From Chrysaora quinquecirrha (lineage: Eukaryota > Cnidaria > Scyphozoa > Semaeostomeae > Pelagiidae), in assembly GCA_014526335.1 (NCBI GenBank), contig JACTAT010000144.1, positions 20,357 to 84,356 on the forward strand: DNA of 64,000 nucleotides. The letters run 5' to 3'. Position numbers and translations under genes: made by a program. The first letter of the stretch is position 1; every line of letters starts with the position of its first letter. Below are positions 10,547 to 20,800 of the stretch, piece after piece. The notes beneath the pieces are model-generated. The model saw nothing but the letters and a program-made list of their open reading frames with translations, was not told where the DNA came from and did no database searches.

Positions 10547-11098
10547 ATGGCAGACGGAAAACAAGAGAAAGAAGTTGTCTCCTTGTGCGAGAATCTGACC
10601 TCCCTTCCTGTGAATATGAGATTGTTTTCATTGAGCATGAGAAGCCTCTACACTGACAAAGCTGTTGGCACACAAAGCTCTGCTGCACAAAAATTCCGAC
10701 AACTACGAGATGCAACGAGAAATGATGCTGTCGCTTACCTGAAAAATGTCCTTCCGATGGTAACAACTTGCGTGTCAGACATTCAGGACTACTTCGATTA
10801 TTATGATGCTTTATCTATGGATGAATGGTGGGAAAGTCTTGAAGACGTAATAGAAGAAACAAAAGCTCACAAAGAAACGTGCGATGTGCTTGTCAAGATT
10901 CACGAAGAAATGTTGGTCACTCTGAAACAGAGGCAAGACACAGCAAAAGTTCTTGTCTTTGAAATGAAAGATTTGGCTGCAGAATATGAAAAGAAAGTCG
11001 AACAGCTGGAATCATCTGCCTCAGATAAATATGCCTGGGCAATTGGTCTTGCATTTGTTCCTTTCGTGAATAAATTTTATGTCCGAAGGACATATTAA
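10547..11098 (+). CDS. Helical protein of unknown function, probably truncated
   Basis: Single-exon frame of 183 codons from the ATG at 10547. Composition and lack of repeats support real coding. It is all-alpha in character: an N-terminal helical half with conserved-looking SLYTDKAVGTQSSAAQKFRQ, an acidic DIQDYFDYYDALSMDEWWES segment, then a charged amphipathic stretch (about residues 100-165, with EETKAHKE and EYEKKVEQLESS) that could form a coiled coil. The end, WAIGLAFVPFVN, looks like the start of a hydrophobic hairpin and then stops abruptly, so the copy may have lost its C-terminal part or continue in an exon not seen. I believe similar proteins occur in cnidarian families but cannot verify it. 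No function is assigned. Confidence 0.55.
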   Translation: MADGKQEKEVVSLCENLTSLPVNMRLFSLSMRSLYTDKAVGTQSSAAQKFRQLRDATRNDAVAYLKNVLPMVTTCVSDIQDYFDYYDALSMDEWWESLEDVIEETKAHKETCDVLVKIHEEMLVTLKQRQDTAKVLVFEMKDLAAEYEKKVEQLESSASDKYAWAIGLAFVPFVNKFYVRRTY

Positions 11099-11294
11099 GA
11101 GGGTGTCGTGGAACGCATGTATAAATAGGTAGGTAGGCATATAGACGCTTTTTCCTGCCAAACCGCGTAACAAAAGATAAACCACAAATGATAGGAATTA
11201 AACTTTGAAATCGCCGTTAAGTGTTGTCGTTAGTGGGCATAATTAACAAATTGCAATTGCTTGCCAAAAACATCAATTAGTATGAACTGTTATT

Positions 11295-12190
11295 GTAGCG
11301 CAGTGGAATAATGCGCTTGTTTGCTGCGCTAAGGGTTGCGAGCTCGATCCACGATGCAGGAAACTAAAAATTTGACACCAAGATTTTCTCGCAAAAAAGC
11401 TGGCTCGGTCGGGCTTCAAAAAGAGGTTTGACTACAATTTGCAAAATGTTGCTCAAATCTAATTTGATTTTATTTTTCATTTTGAAATATTTTTATACAA
11501 TTTTGGATTGGGTTGTTATTCTGAGAGGTTTCTAGAAGTCCTCTTACATGTAAGATATTTTCGTGTGAAGAGAGGAGGAGATTGTGGCGCAGTAGAAATT
11601 GTTGCCAAGTTAGACAGAAGAAATTTTTTCAAAATAGTTTGCGGCTTCGAGAATCATCTGAAAATAAATGGTTCAAAGTTGGCAATCAACTCTTCAAAGT
11701 GCTACTAATTATCGAATATAGTCATATGCATAGTATGCGAATTCTTATGATAGCTTTTGGAGATTCTAGAATTAAATTCATCATTTGAAGCGAAGATTAC
11801 AGGTTTCGGTGCACTGAAGGGAGTTATTTGTCACACAGTTTAACCTATGAGTTCAAATTTATTAGTACATATACGTTACTAGAGGTTTTCTATTTTCGAT
11901 TCAAAGTTTTGGGATTCTTCCAGGAAAGATTCATCTGATCACATTGTCAACAATCAAAACATCATCATAATGGATCATTATCATCAACACCATCATCATC
12001 AAAATCACCAATCATTGTGAAGAAGATGATGATCATGTTGAAGACGATGATGATCATTTTCGTCTTCAACGTGATCATCATCATCGTTGTCGTCGTCGTC
12101 GAGCATTATATTCATCATCATGATCGTCTTTAGCATGATCATTATGGTCATTATCATCCTTTTCAAAGTCATCATCATCATCATCTTCAT
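11295..12190 (+). repeat. Tandem duplication, unit 1 (tRNA-like head and ATC tail)
   Basis: About 700 bp of this unit reappears in the next unit at an offset of 896 bp (CGCAGTGGAATAATGCGCTT at 11299 and 12195). The head has a Pol III A-box-like GTAGCGCAGTGG and a B-box-like GGGTTGCGAGCTCGATCC, so it may be a SINE. The unit ends in an imperfect ATC/GAT microsatellite (about 11940-12190). Short frames within it, including poly-His and poly-Asp runs, are artefacts of the repeat. Confidence 0.7.
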
Positions 12191-13215
12191 CTTGCGCAGT
12201 GGAATAATGCGCTTGATTTTTGGGCTAAGGGTTGTGAGTTCGATCCACTATGCAGGAACATTCTAACATCAAGATTTTCGAAACTAAAAATTTGACACCA
12301 TGATTTTCTCGCAAAAAAGCCGGCTCGGTCGAGCTTAGAAAAAAAGGTTTGACTACAATATTGCAAAATGTTGCTCGAATCTAATTTGATTTGATTTTTT
12401 GTTTTGAAATATTTTCATACAATTTGATTGGGTTGTTATTGTCAGAAGTTTCTAGAAGTCGTCTCAGGTATAAGATATTTTCGTGCTGAAGAGAGGAGGA
12501 GATTGTGACGCAGTAGAAATTGTGGCCAAGTTAAACAGAAGAATTTTTTGCAAAACAGTTTGCGGCTTCGAGAATCATCTGAAAATGAATGACTCAAAGT
12601 TGGCAATCAATTCTTCTAAGTGCTACTAATGATCGAATATAGTCATCTGCATAGTATGCGAATTCTTATGATAGCTTTTGAAGGTTCTAGAATTTAATTC
12701 ATCATTTGAAACGAAGATTACAGGCTTCGGTGCACTGAACGGACTCATTTGTTACATACACAGTTTAACCGATGAGTTCGAATTGATTAGTACAGTATAC
12801 GTAACTACAGAATTTCGATTTTCGATTCAAAGTTTTGGGATTCTTCCAGGAAAGGTTCATCTGATCATCAATGTCATCATTCGCATTATCATCATTATGG
12901 ATCACCATCATCATCATCATCATCATCATCATCACCATCACCAGTCATCGTCTTCAAAATGATCATCATTGTTTAAGAAGATGATGATCGTGTTGAAGAC
13001 GATGATGATCATGTTGAAGACGGTGATCATCATTGTCCTCTTCAACATGACCACGTATCATCATCATCATTATCATCATCATCATTATCATCATCATCAT
13101 CATCATCGTCATAGCCATGAACATAATCATCATTCTTATCATTTTGTCTTCTTCGTCATCTTCGTCATTATTATCATCATCTTCATCGTTATTATCATCA
13201 TCATCAGCGTCCTTC
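12191..13215 (+). repeat. Tandem duplication, unit 2, with long ATC microsatellite
   Basis: Second copy of the unit above, followed by a longer ATC/GAT tract (about 12895-13205) with internal inverted stretches. The tract ends at GTCCTTCGGAC, an 11-bp near-palindrome that also flanks the ATC tract at 56.5 kb. Confidence 0.7.
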
Positions 13216-13298
13216 GGACATTGCTACAGCGTTGCTATTTTTCTTTCCTGTTTTAAAGTTTCGATAGGGAAATGAAAAAATTGAAAATAAGCAAAGAC

Positions 13299-13442
13299 GT
13301 GCAGTGGCGTCGGTCCTGGTGTAATCCAGCTGACTCGTGGTGTCATGAGCTCAGTATGGCCTGATTGGAGCCCAGCCACAGTAGTATCACAGCCAACTTA
13401 GCGACTGGCGCTAAAACACCATTTCACCTTCACCCTTCACCC
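13299..13442 (+). mobile_element. tRNA-derived SINE, family S1, copy a
   Basis: Shares with the copies at 20042 and 31939 the core GTGTAATCCAGCTGACTCG, then GTGTCA.GAGCTCAG, GGAGCCCAGC (decayed B box), GTATCACAGCCA, GCGACTGGCGCTAAAACACC and an ACCTTCACC tail. It lacks the middle GTCTTAAATAGTTAACC segment found in copy b. Confidence 0.72.
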
Positions 13443-13480
13443 GTCAATTATTACTAATTACGGGGTACCTTCATAGTCAG

Positions 13481-14233
13481 CAGGGCCGTCCCTACATTGG
13501 GGGTGTTGGGGGTGCGACACCCCCCTGGAAAAAAGGGCCAGTCGGCAAATCGGTAGTTTTGGTCGGCGAAATCAATCTTTTATGCATTGATGACTCATTT
13601 ATACAGAGTAAAGGCTTAGGAAAAACAATGGGAAATACAACAGAACTGGTGCAAAAGCATGGAGCGTCTTTGCTTGTCAAGGGAGGGCCGATCAACGAAG
13701 TTCTACAATCAAAATTTTCCCGAATATGTCATTTTTTTTTCATTTTCGACGTTTCATCGACCACGATGAACTAGAGCAACAAATCTATAGATGTATTCAT
13801 TGTACTGCAATGTAGTATCAATTAGACTCTATAACAAGCAATCATAGTTTAGAATTCAGATGTTCAAAGATGTTTCTGTTTTTTACTACAATTTTGAAGT
13901 TTTGTGCCACTCAAAGACCATAAAAATTCCGTACGAATTCCACGATAGAGTTTCAAGAAAATTGCATTTTAAGAGTTCCGAAAAGGCCGTTAGAGCGATT
14001 CTAGCTTCAGGTTTTACCAAAATTTTCGAGGGAGCATGCCTCCGTACCCCCCTAATGGCGTGCGCCTTCGGCGCATGTTCTACCACAATGCCGGTTTTAC
14101 TCGCGCCCATCAAAATTTAAGCACCCTCGTAAGCCGATTTGATGACGCCTAGAAAGATTTTTTCAGTTCGACTCTAGTCGGCAAATCGAGACGGTCACAC
14201 CCACCCTTGAAAACTTTTGTCGGGACGGCCCTG
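13481..14233. mobile_element. Non-autonomous hAT-type element with 8-bp target duplication
   Basis: Terminal inverted repeats CAGGGCCGTCCC and GGGACGGCCCTG are flanked by the perfect 8-bp direct repeat ATAGTCAG (13473-13480 and 14234-14241). Both are hallmarks of hAT elements. Length is 753 bp. Short frames inside show no recognisable transposase. Confidence 0.88.
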
Positions 14234-14256
14234 ATAGTCAGTCTGCGCATTTCTAG

Positions 14257-14664
14257 CCTGGGGGGGGGGTACTTCCATTGCTCGTTATACTAGACGTGCC
14301 GCCCAAATGGGTAACTTTTTCAGCGCCAATTTCCCTACATATGGGTTGATTTTTCGTAAAGAATCCCTACACACGGGTAGTAAAATATATATAACATTTT
14401 AGACATGCATTGCTTTGAAAAGCCTGATAAAAAGTGCGTTTTAGTTTTCAGTGCAAATGACTTTTCGACGCATTTAGAGTTGCTTTAGGCGTTAAATTGG
14501 GTTTAAACATTTGAGATATTGGTAAAATGGGTAAAAAATTTCGTTGTCTTTTCTGTACATGGGTACCACGAGAAACAGAATTTATCGGTAGACATGGGTG
14601 GGTTTGGAAAAACTAGGCGGGACGTCTAGTCATTTGAACAACGAAGTACCCCCCCCCCCCGGGG
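14257..14664. mobile_element. G-tract MITE with 7-8 bp target duplication
   Basis: The left end CCTGGGGGGGGGGTACTTC is the inverted complement of the right end GAAGTACCCCC...GGGG. Further in, GACGTGCCGCC pairs with GGCGGGACGTC. TTTCTAG flanks both sides (14250-14256, 14665-14671). 408 bp. It resembles a hAT MITE, but the family is not certain. Confidence 0.75.
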
Positions 14665-14899
14665 TTTCTAGTAAAGATTGTTACGCAAATCCTGGACTTC
14701 TGTTAACGTTCATGATTAAGAATTTTTTTTGGAAAAGCATATATCAAGCAAGAAAAAAGTGAAAACTATGAATTTGGTTTAGGTTTTAAGAGACAAACAT
14801 AAGGCAAGAAAGGATTTTTAACATCTTTACTTATGTATTGAAATGAATATCAACATAGCTAACAGTTGCAATAGTTTTTTTGGGGAAAAGGCCGCTGCT

Positions 14900-17528
14900 T
14901 CACTTTTTGTTTCTTGGTTTGAGTTCGTCCGAACAACTTCTTAGATAAATCACAGGTTTAACTTGTGGATTAAAATATTCGTGTCCTTTTGACCAATCAT
15001 AGCCAACTGCATATGCAAATATATCCCCAGTGGAGTTAAAACAACAACACGTAATAGGTTGTTGACATTGTTCAGAAGTCTTAAGCTTGGTTCTTGCATC
15101 TTTATCCCAAAAACTGAATTTGCCATCAGAACCTACAGTCGCCAGAGTTCCATGTTGAGGATGAAAGGCGATATCATTAACTGCAAATATTTCCTGAACT
15201 TGAGATGAGTTTGCAACATCAGAACGATGACACTTGAATGTGAAGTTGTCTCGTGGATTCTGTGGGTTTATGTATTGTATAGCCACTCTTCCTTCTACTG
15301 ATCCTAAGGAAAATCCAGCAGGAACGTTTTTCTTGTCTTTAAAAATTGAAATACACCGATGCTGGTATTTCAATGGTGACTCAATTCTTTTGAATTCCGA
15401 TGGGGTATTTTCAAGTTGATAGACAATGATACCTCTCTGTGCAGTGGTAACAACTGCCATGGGGTATACCACATCCGCTGCATAACAGCGCTCCTTGAGA
15501 TCCAATGTGAGAACTGGAGTTTGCTGACGAAGATCCCATAATCGGAGAGATTTGTCCCAGCTTGCTGTCATGAGGCACTGATAATTAGGTGCTTGTACCC
15601 AATGGCAGCTTTTTATTGGAGCATCATGCTGTGCGACCTGTGCAAAGAAATTTACTCTGTCAAACAGTATTCCTCTTACTGGTGCAATGCAAAGCCAGTG
15701 ACTCCATCTCATCTTTTGGAGTCTCTGCTGTAACATGGCAAGGATTTTTGAAATTTTTGCTGGCACATTCTTCAATTTGTGCAAAAATAAAGGGTGTACA
15801 GGGACGCTGGAGCAATGGTACGGCAAGGGGGCAACCGGGAATGTAAGGGCAATTGGGATAAAAAATTAGGGGGTTTGGTGGTACTCCCCCAGGAAATTTT
15901 TTGTGTCCACCCCCTTTAGATTGGCTTTAAAATGCAACAAAAGTTTTTCAACGAGTATTAATCACGTTTTTATACGACAACTTTTGGCTATGTCTCCACA
16001 TGTCCGCATTTCGAATGGCATAATAATGGCGAGACATTGTATTTAACGTTGTCAAAGTCAATTATTGTTTTGCATTGAAAGGGCACTTTTGCCCCCCTTA
16101 AGAAAAGTCAGGAGGGGCACTTTCCCCCCCTTCCCCTCTCGGGCATTCCTGAGGATGTATTTTCAAAAATTGCATGAAACTGTAAAATTTAGAATTGTGC
16201 AAAACTCATTTAAAGTATATTTTTTTTAAACAATGTTCGATCATTAGGCAAGGCTGAAGTGAACAACTATATAAATTGGTTACTTCAAAGATAGAGTTGA
16301 CTATTCAGAAAAATGAAAGTTAGCCAAATTAATAAACTAGAATGCTGCTTACTTGAGTTGCTTGATTCGATTGCAAGTCCCACATTTTGGCCATATTGTC
16401 TGCTCCAGCTGTAAACACCTTTGTTCCATCATCATGCCAGCAACAAGAAAGAACTGGTTTTGTGTGATTTTGCATTGCTTTCGGGACTGCATTACCACTT
16501 TGCTGTATCTCCCAACATTTCACATTGTTGTCCCAAGATGATGCAATAAGCAAGTTTGCTTTTGGACTAAATTTCAGGCAGCTGATTGTGTCATCCCCAG
16601 ACTGGGTGATTTCAAAGTCTTTATTTGGATTGTTACTTGCTACAAAAACAGACATTGTCAAATCAGGTTACCTGAACATGCTTTAATATAAACTGACAGT
16701 TGGTAATTACCTTGTTTCTTTTACACAATTTTTCCTATTGATCATTTTGGTAGAAAACAATTTTTCGAAATCGCAAGATATCAATTTTTCGATGTGAAAA
16801 TTGTATAAAGCACCCAAAAATTAGTCTAGGTGCGAAGTTTTACTATCTCAGCACTTGTATAATTGATTTTACGAGCATTCAAAGTTCAAGACTTTATAAG
16901 GGCTTTGACCATGTGGGGTAAGAAGTTACACCAAGTTCATTTTGTGCTGTCAAAGCCTTAATGAAATCGGGAACTTTGAATGCTCATAAAATTTAGAACA
17001 CAAGCACTAGGACAGTGAAACTTTGTTCCTAGACCAAGTTTTGGCTGCTTTAAAAGATTTTCATAACGAAACTCGATATCATGTGATTTCGAAAAATTCT
17101 AATGCTGTCTGACCTCATGCCGAAATGATCTATAAGAACACTTGGCTTCGATTTCAGCCTGCCTATTTCTTACTACGCTCGGAGGGAGAGACAAAGTTTA
17201 GCAGTCTGCTTGGGTTAGCTTTCAAAATAACACACCTAGAGAGGTGGGTCGTTGGTTTTTAACACAGGGTGAACATGGGTTTAGTTGCACTTACACGAGG
17301 AAAAACCAACCCAGGTTGAGTTAACCCAGGGCGAACCCGGGTTAGTTTGGGTAGAGTTATTAGGGCTTTATTAAATAGTTTTTCCATTATAGATAGAAAA
17401 ACAAGGGAAAGTTTTAAGCAAGAGAAATAGATAGGTTTACCCGTTGTTGATGTTGTTGTTGTTGACCCAAAGAGGCCTGTCCCTGCTGAGGACGTCGAAC
17501 CGAAAGCTCCAGTTGTGCTTCCAAACAT
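14900..17528 (-). CDS. RAE1: mRNA export factor RAE1 (GLE2), WD-repeat protein
   Basis: Three exons: 17528-17441, 16639-16353, 15637-14900 (88+287+738 nt, 370 aa; human RAE1 is 368). Splice sites are GT-AG with phases 1 and 0. RAE1 is a seven-bladed beta-propeller that binds NUP98 at the nuclear pore and acts in mRNA export and spindle assembly. Exon 1 encodes a Gly/Ser/Thr/Phe-rich tail ([16 protein letters not shown]). Later diagnostic stretches are [26 protein letters not shown] blades, [67 protein letters not shown] and the C-terminal ELKPRNKK, nearly identical to the animal family. The start is the ATG giving MFGST. Intron 1 holds a palindromic MITE. It is head-to-head with RPL10A, 299 bp between start codons. 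Intact; no oddities. Confidence 0.97.
15840..16160. other. Intronic G/C-tract sequence in RAE1 intron 2
   Basis: AGGGCAATTGGG near the left side and GGAGGGGCACTTTCCCCC..GGGCATTCCTGAGG near the right suggest a degraded MITE. Ends and target duplication could not be fixed. Confidence 0.3.
16739..17128. mobile_element. Palindromic MITE, family P, copy 1 (RAE1 intron 1)
   Basis: Long imperfect inverted repeat. GATCATTTTGG...TTTTTCGAAATCGCAAGATATC on the left mirrors GATATCATGTGATTTCGAAAAATT...CCGAAATGATC on the right. Closer to the centre, GAGCATTCAAAGTTC mirrors GAACTTTGAATGCTC. Two other copies (18.2-19.2 kb and 42.4-45.3 kb) are each interrupted by a different insertion. Confidence 0.8.
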
Positions 17529-17827
17529 CTTCTTCAATTCCGTGCAGCTAAGATCATCAAATAAGATGGTTTCAAAAGTCAGCTCTACCGAGTTTACTTA
17601 ACTTTGGACAGAGAAGGCCTTTTCCTCTATTCGTGTGAAGAAGCCCGCGAGTCAGTGGATATGCAAATGAGTTCACGGAAGGAGCCTCGACTCCAAAAAT
17701 ATCCCATGTGACAAGAGTGATAACGAGGCAAAGAGCCGCTGTCCAAATGATCCGTTTGTCACATTTCGTTCTTTCCTGCCATCTTTCTTTCCCGTTCTGT
17801 AGTAGTGGCTCAAGAACGTAAAACAAG
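17529..17827. promoter_or_regulatory. Divergent promoter between RAE1 and RPL10A
   Basis: 299 bp separate the two start codons on opposite strands. On the plus strand a pyrimidine run CTTTCTTTCCCG (17783-17794) could be the 5' TOP start that ribosomal protein mRNAs carry, 45 bp before the RPL10A ATG. An open frame on the minus strand across this stretch has no recognisable product and is probably 5' leader. Confidence 0.55.
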
Positions 17828-20800
17828 ATGAGGTAAAATTTCTTGCTGCATCGCCTAACTCCCATCCTAATCGTTAATAAATTTAGACGAATTAAAATCT
17901 ATTAAATGTCTAAGATCTCTCAAAGCATTTATTTTTGGTAAAGCGCTTCAAATCGTTGTTCATTTCATTATCAAAATGAAAGACGTGAGGTCAGGAGGAA
18001 CTCCCTCGAGTATGAAATAGGCCTATATTTACGATCACTTATTCTCTGTCGGCAATTTCTACGTTTCCCTTCCTCCATTAGTCATAAGTGTTTTGGCTCG
18101 CCCCTGGTCTGCTCTTTGATTTTTGGATTGTTTTTTGGTATGGGTGATTCAACTGCCAAAATCGCAACATTTTATGAGTCAGGGGGTTCTTAAAAAAATT
18201 GGTATCTAAGCAGAAGAGCATTGAATGAATTTAAGAATTTTGGCAAAAAGTCTGCAGTATTGAAATTTTTTCAAAATCTTGAGGTATGTGAGTTTTGATG
18301 CTTTAAATCTTTTTGGGCATTCAAAGTTCAGCTAGGGATATAAACCCGATCCGGAGGAAAGTAGCTCGATCGGGATGAAAGAAGCCCGATCGGGATGAAA
18401 ACAGAAAAATTCTTCTGCAAATTTTCCTCCCGATCGGGACGAAAATGCCAGGAATGTCTATTTACTTATTCCGGGGGATATTTTAGATGTCATTTTGGAA
18501 ATCTATGCCCCAGAAAACCCTTTTATGTGTAAAAAAATTTGGGGTTCCCCGTGTGGATTTTCCAGAAATTGCGACTTTGTTAAAATGACGTCATTTCCAT
18601 TGTTCTACAGGCAGTTTATTGGAAATTTTGCGCCAAATTGCGTGGAGCACGAAAAAATGATGATAATTTTCACAAAAATTAGTTAATTTAGAAAGAAAGT
18701 TCCAAAACATTAGGCCAGGTCAACGGAAAACACGCAAGAAGGGTGCAGAACAATGGAAATGACGTCATTTTTAACAAAATCGCAATTTCTGGAAAATCCA
18801 CACGGGGAACCCCAACATTTTTTTACACATAACAGGGTTTTCTGGGGCGTAGATTCCGAAAATGGCATTTAAAATATCCCCCGGAATACGTAAATAGACA
18901 TTCCTTGCATTTTCCTCCCGATCGGGAGTAAAATTTGCAAAAGCATTTTTCTGTTTTCATCCCGATCGGGCTTCTTTCATCCCGATCGAGCTACTTTCCT
19001 CCCGATCGGGTTTATTTCCCTAGCTGAAGTTGTAGTTCCATAATTAATGGCTTTGACGACAATGAAAACTGTTGGGTGTTGGTAAAACTTTTCAGCCGGG
19101 TCAAAGCCTTTATAGAATTACTCATGAAATTGAAAAAGCAAGCGCTAAAATAGACATTTGACATTTTTTCTCTAGTTTCAAAGTCACCCGTGACACACTG
19201 TATGAATGTGTAAAGGCAGTCCTTGATGGCTCAGCTGAAAAGAAAAGAAATTTCACCGAAACTGTTGAATTGCAAATTGCTTTGAAGAACTATGATCCCC
19301 AGAAAGACAAGCGTTTCAATACACTTTTTTTTCAATAAGCAACTTGACTTTCGTCCAGCCCTCAAGAGTTGCTTAACATATCTAGGGTTTCAGCCGCCAC
19401 AGAATGCCTGGTACCCCCTAAAACCTCTTATTTTGGCTCTTTTCTGGCTTCTCAACGTAACTGACAAGTTTGCAAGGATGTACAGTATAAAGAAAGCTAT
19501 TTCACCAGAAATTTTAGCACAATCTCAGCCCTGGTTGCTTATTGAACGGTTGCTTATTAAAAAAAAAAGTGTATTGAGTGTTTGCAGCAAGAGTCTTATA
19601 AAAATATAGAATACACGCTTTTTTTTTTATAAGGAACCACTTTATAAGGAACCTACATGTAGAAGGCCCGAAAATTTAAAGAACTTATACTACTAAAGAG
19701 AAAATCATTAAGGAACTTTTGAATGTTGAATACTTTTATCACTGCTAATAATCAAGAATTAGAAAGCCAGTTCCATTCATTTGCAGTAGAAAATCACATA
19801 AATTGCACGTTAAGCATGTATCCAATGTTTCTTTGAGTAGTCTCGAGCTTTGCTTACATGCAAATGTCTCTCTTTTATTGTTAAGACCACTGTATGTGCA
19901 CTTAAAATTAAGGAACTATTAAGGAACTTTTGGAACTACAATTGACTCAAAAGAGGCCCAAAAATAAGGAACTTTAAGAACTAGGCCTTGAGGTAGGTTC
20001 CTTATAAAAAAAAGCGTGTATGGACCATGTACATATTTTGAGGGTGCTGTGGCGTCATGGTGTAGTCCAGCTGACTCATGGTGTCAGGAGCTCAGTGTGG
20101 TTGATGTCCAAACCCAACCATGGTAGTGTCACAGCCAGGTTGAGGTCTTAAATAGTTAACCTACTACTGAAATCCTAGTGACTGATGCTAAAACACCAAT
20201 TTAACCTTCACCTTCAATTTGACTTTCCTTGTGCGTGTGCTATTGAAGCATTCAGAATTCCCAACTCTATAAGGGCTTTAGTCACTGGCAGTGCAAGCTT
20301 TCGGCATACCTGGAGTAAACTGTTAAGAAATTTTAAACTTTGAATTCATGATCTTTTACAATTATAGTGCATGCATTGTTAGTAAATTCTACCTTTTACA
20401 CCCTCCAGTCCACTCTGTCAAATAAAGGTTAACTAAGTGCTGAAAACAGGCAAGAGTACTCTAGAGGATGAAGATAATAATCTATTTTGGTATGCCACTT
20501 GTGGAAAAATCTAGAGGATGAAGATAACACTTTCATTGTCAGGAAGTAGTGTTTCAGCTTCAACCTTGGCAATCCTCAGCGAGAGATGCCAGTTGAGCGG
20601 GGAATTCACCTGAAATAGGTTTCTTAGCTTGTAGGTAAAATTGGATTCATTTATTACATTTTCCTAACAGGCTAAAGAACATTCCAAGAAGAAACCTGAA
20701 AGTTTGTGTGCTTGGAGATGAATCACATTGCGATGAAGCCAGAGCCAATAATCTTCCATGCATGGATGTTGAAGCCTTGAAGAAATTAAACAAGGATAAA

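Noticed and set aside
12678..13256. Poly-His and poly-Ile frames
   Set aside because: Produced by the ATC microsatellite.
13559..14120. Short frames inside the hAT-type element as a transposase
   Set aside because: No catalytic or dimerisation motif seen; the element is non-autonomous.
17572..17865. 97-codon frame with a hydrophobic stretch on the minus strand upstream of RAE1
   Set aside because: It lies in the divergent promoter and overlaps the RPL10A first exon on the other strand; no recognisable product, more likely leader sequence.
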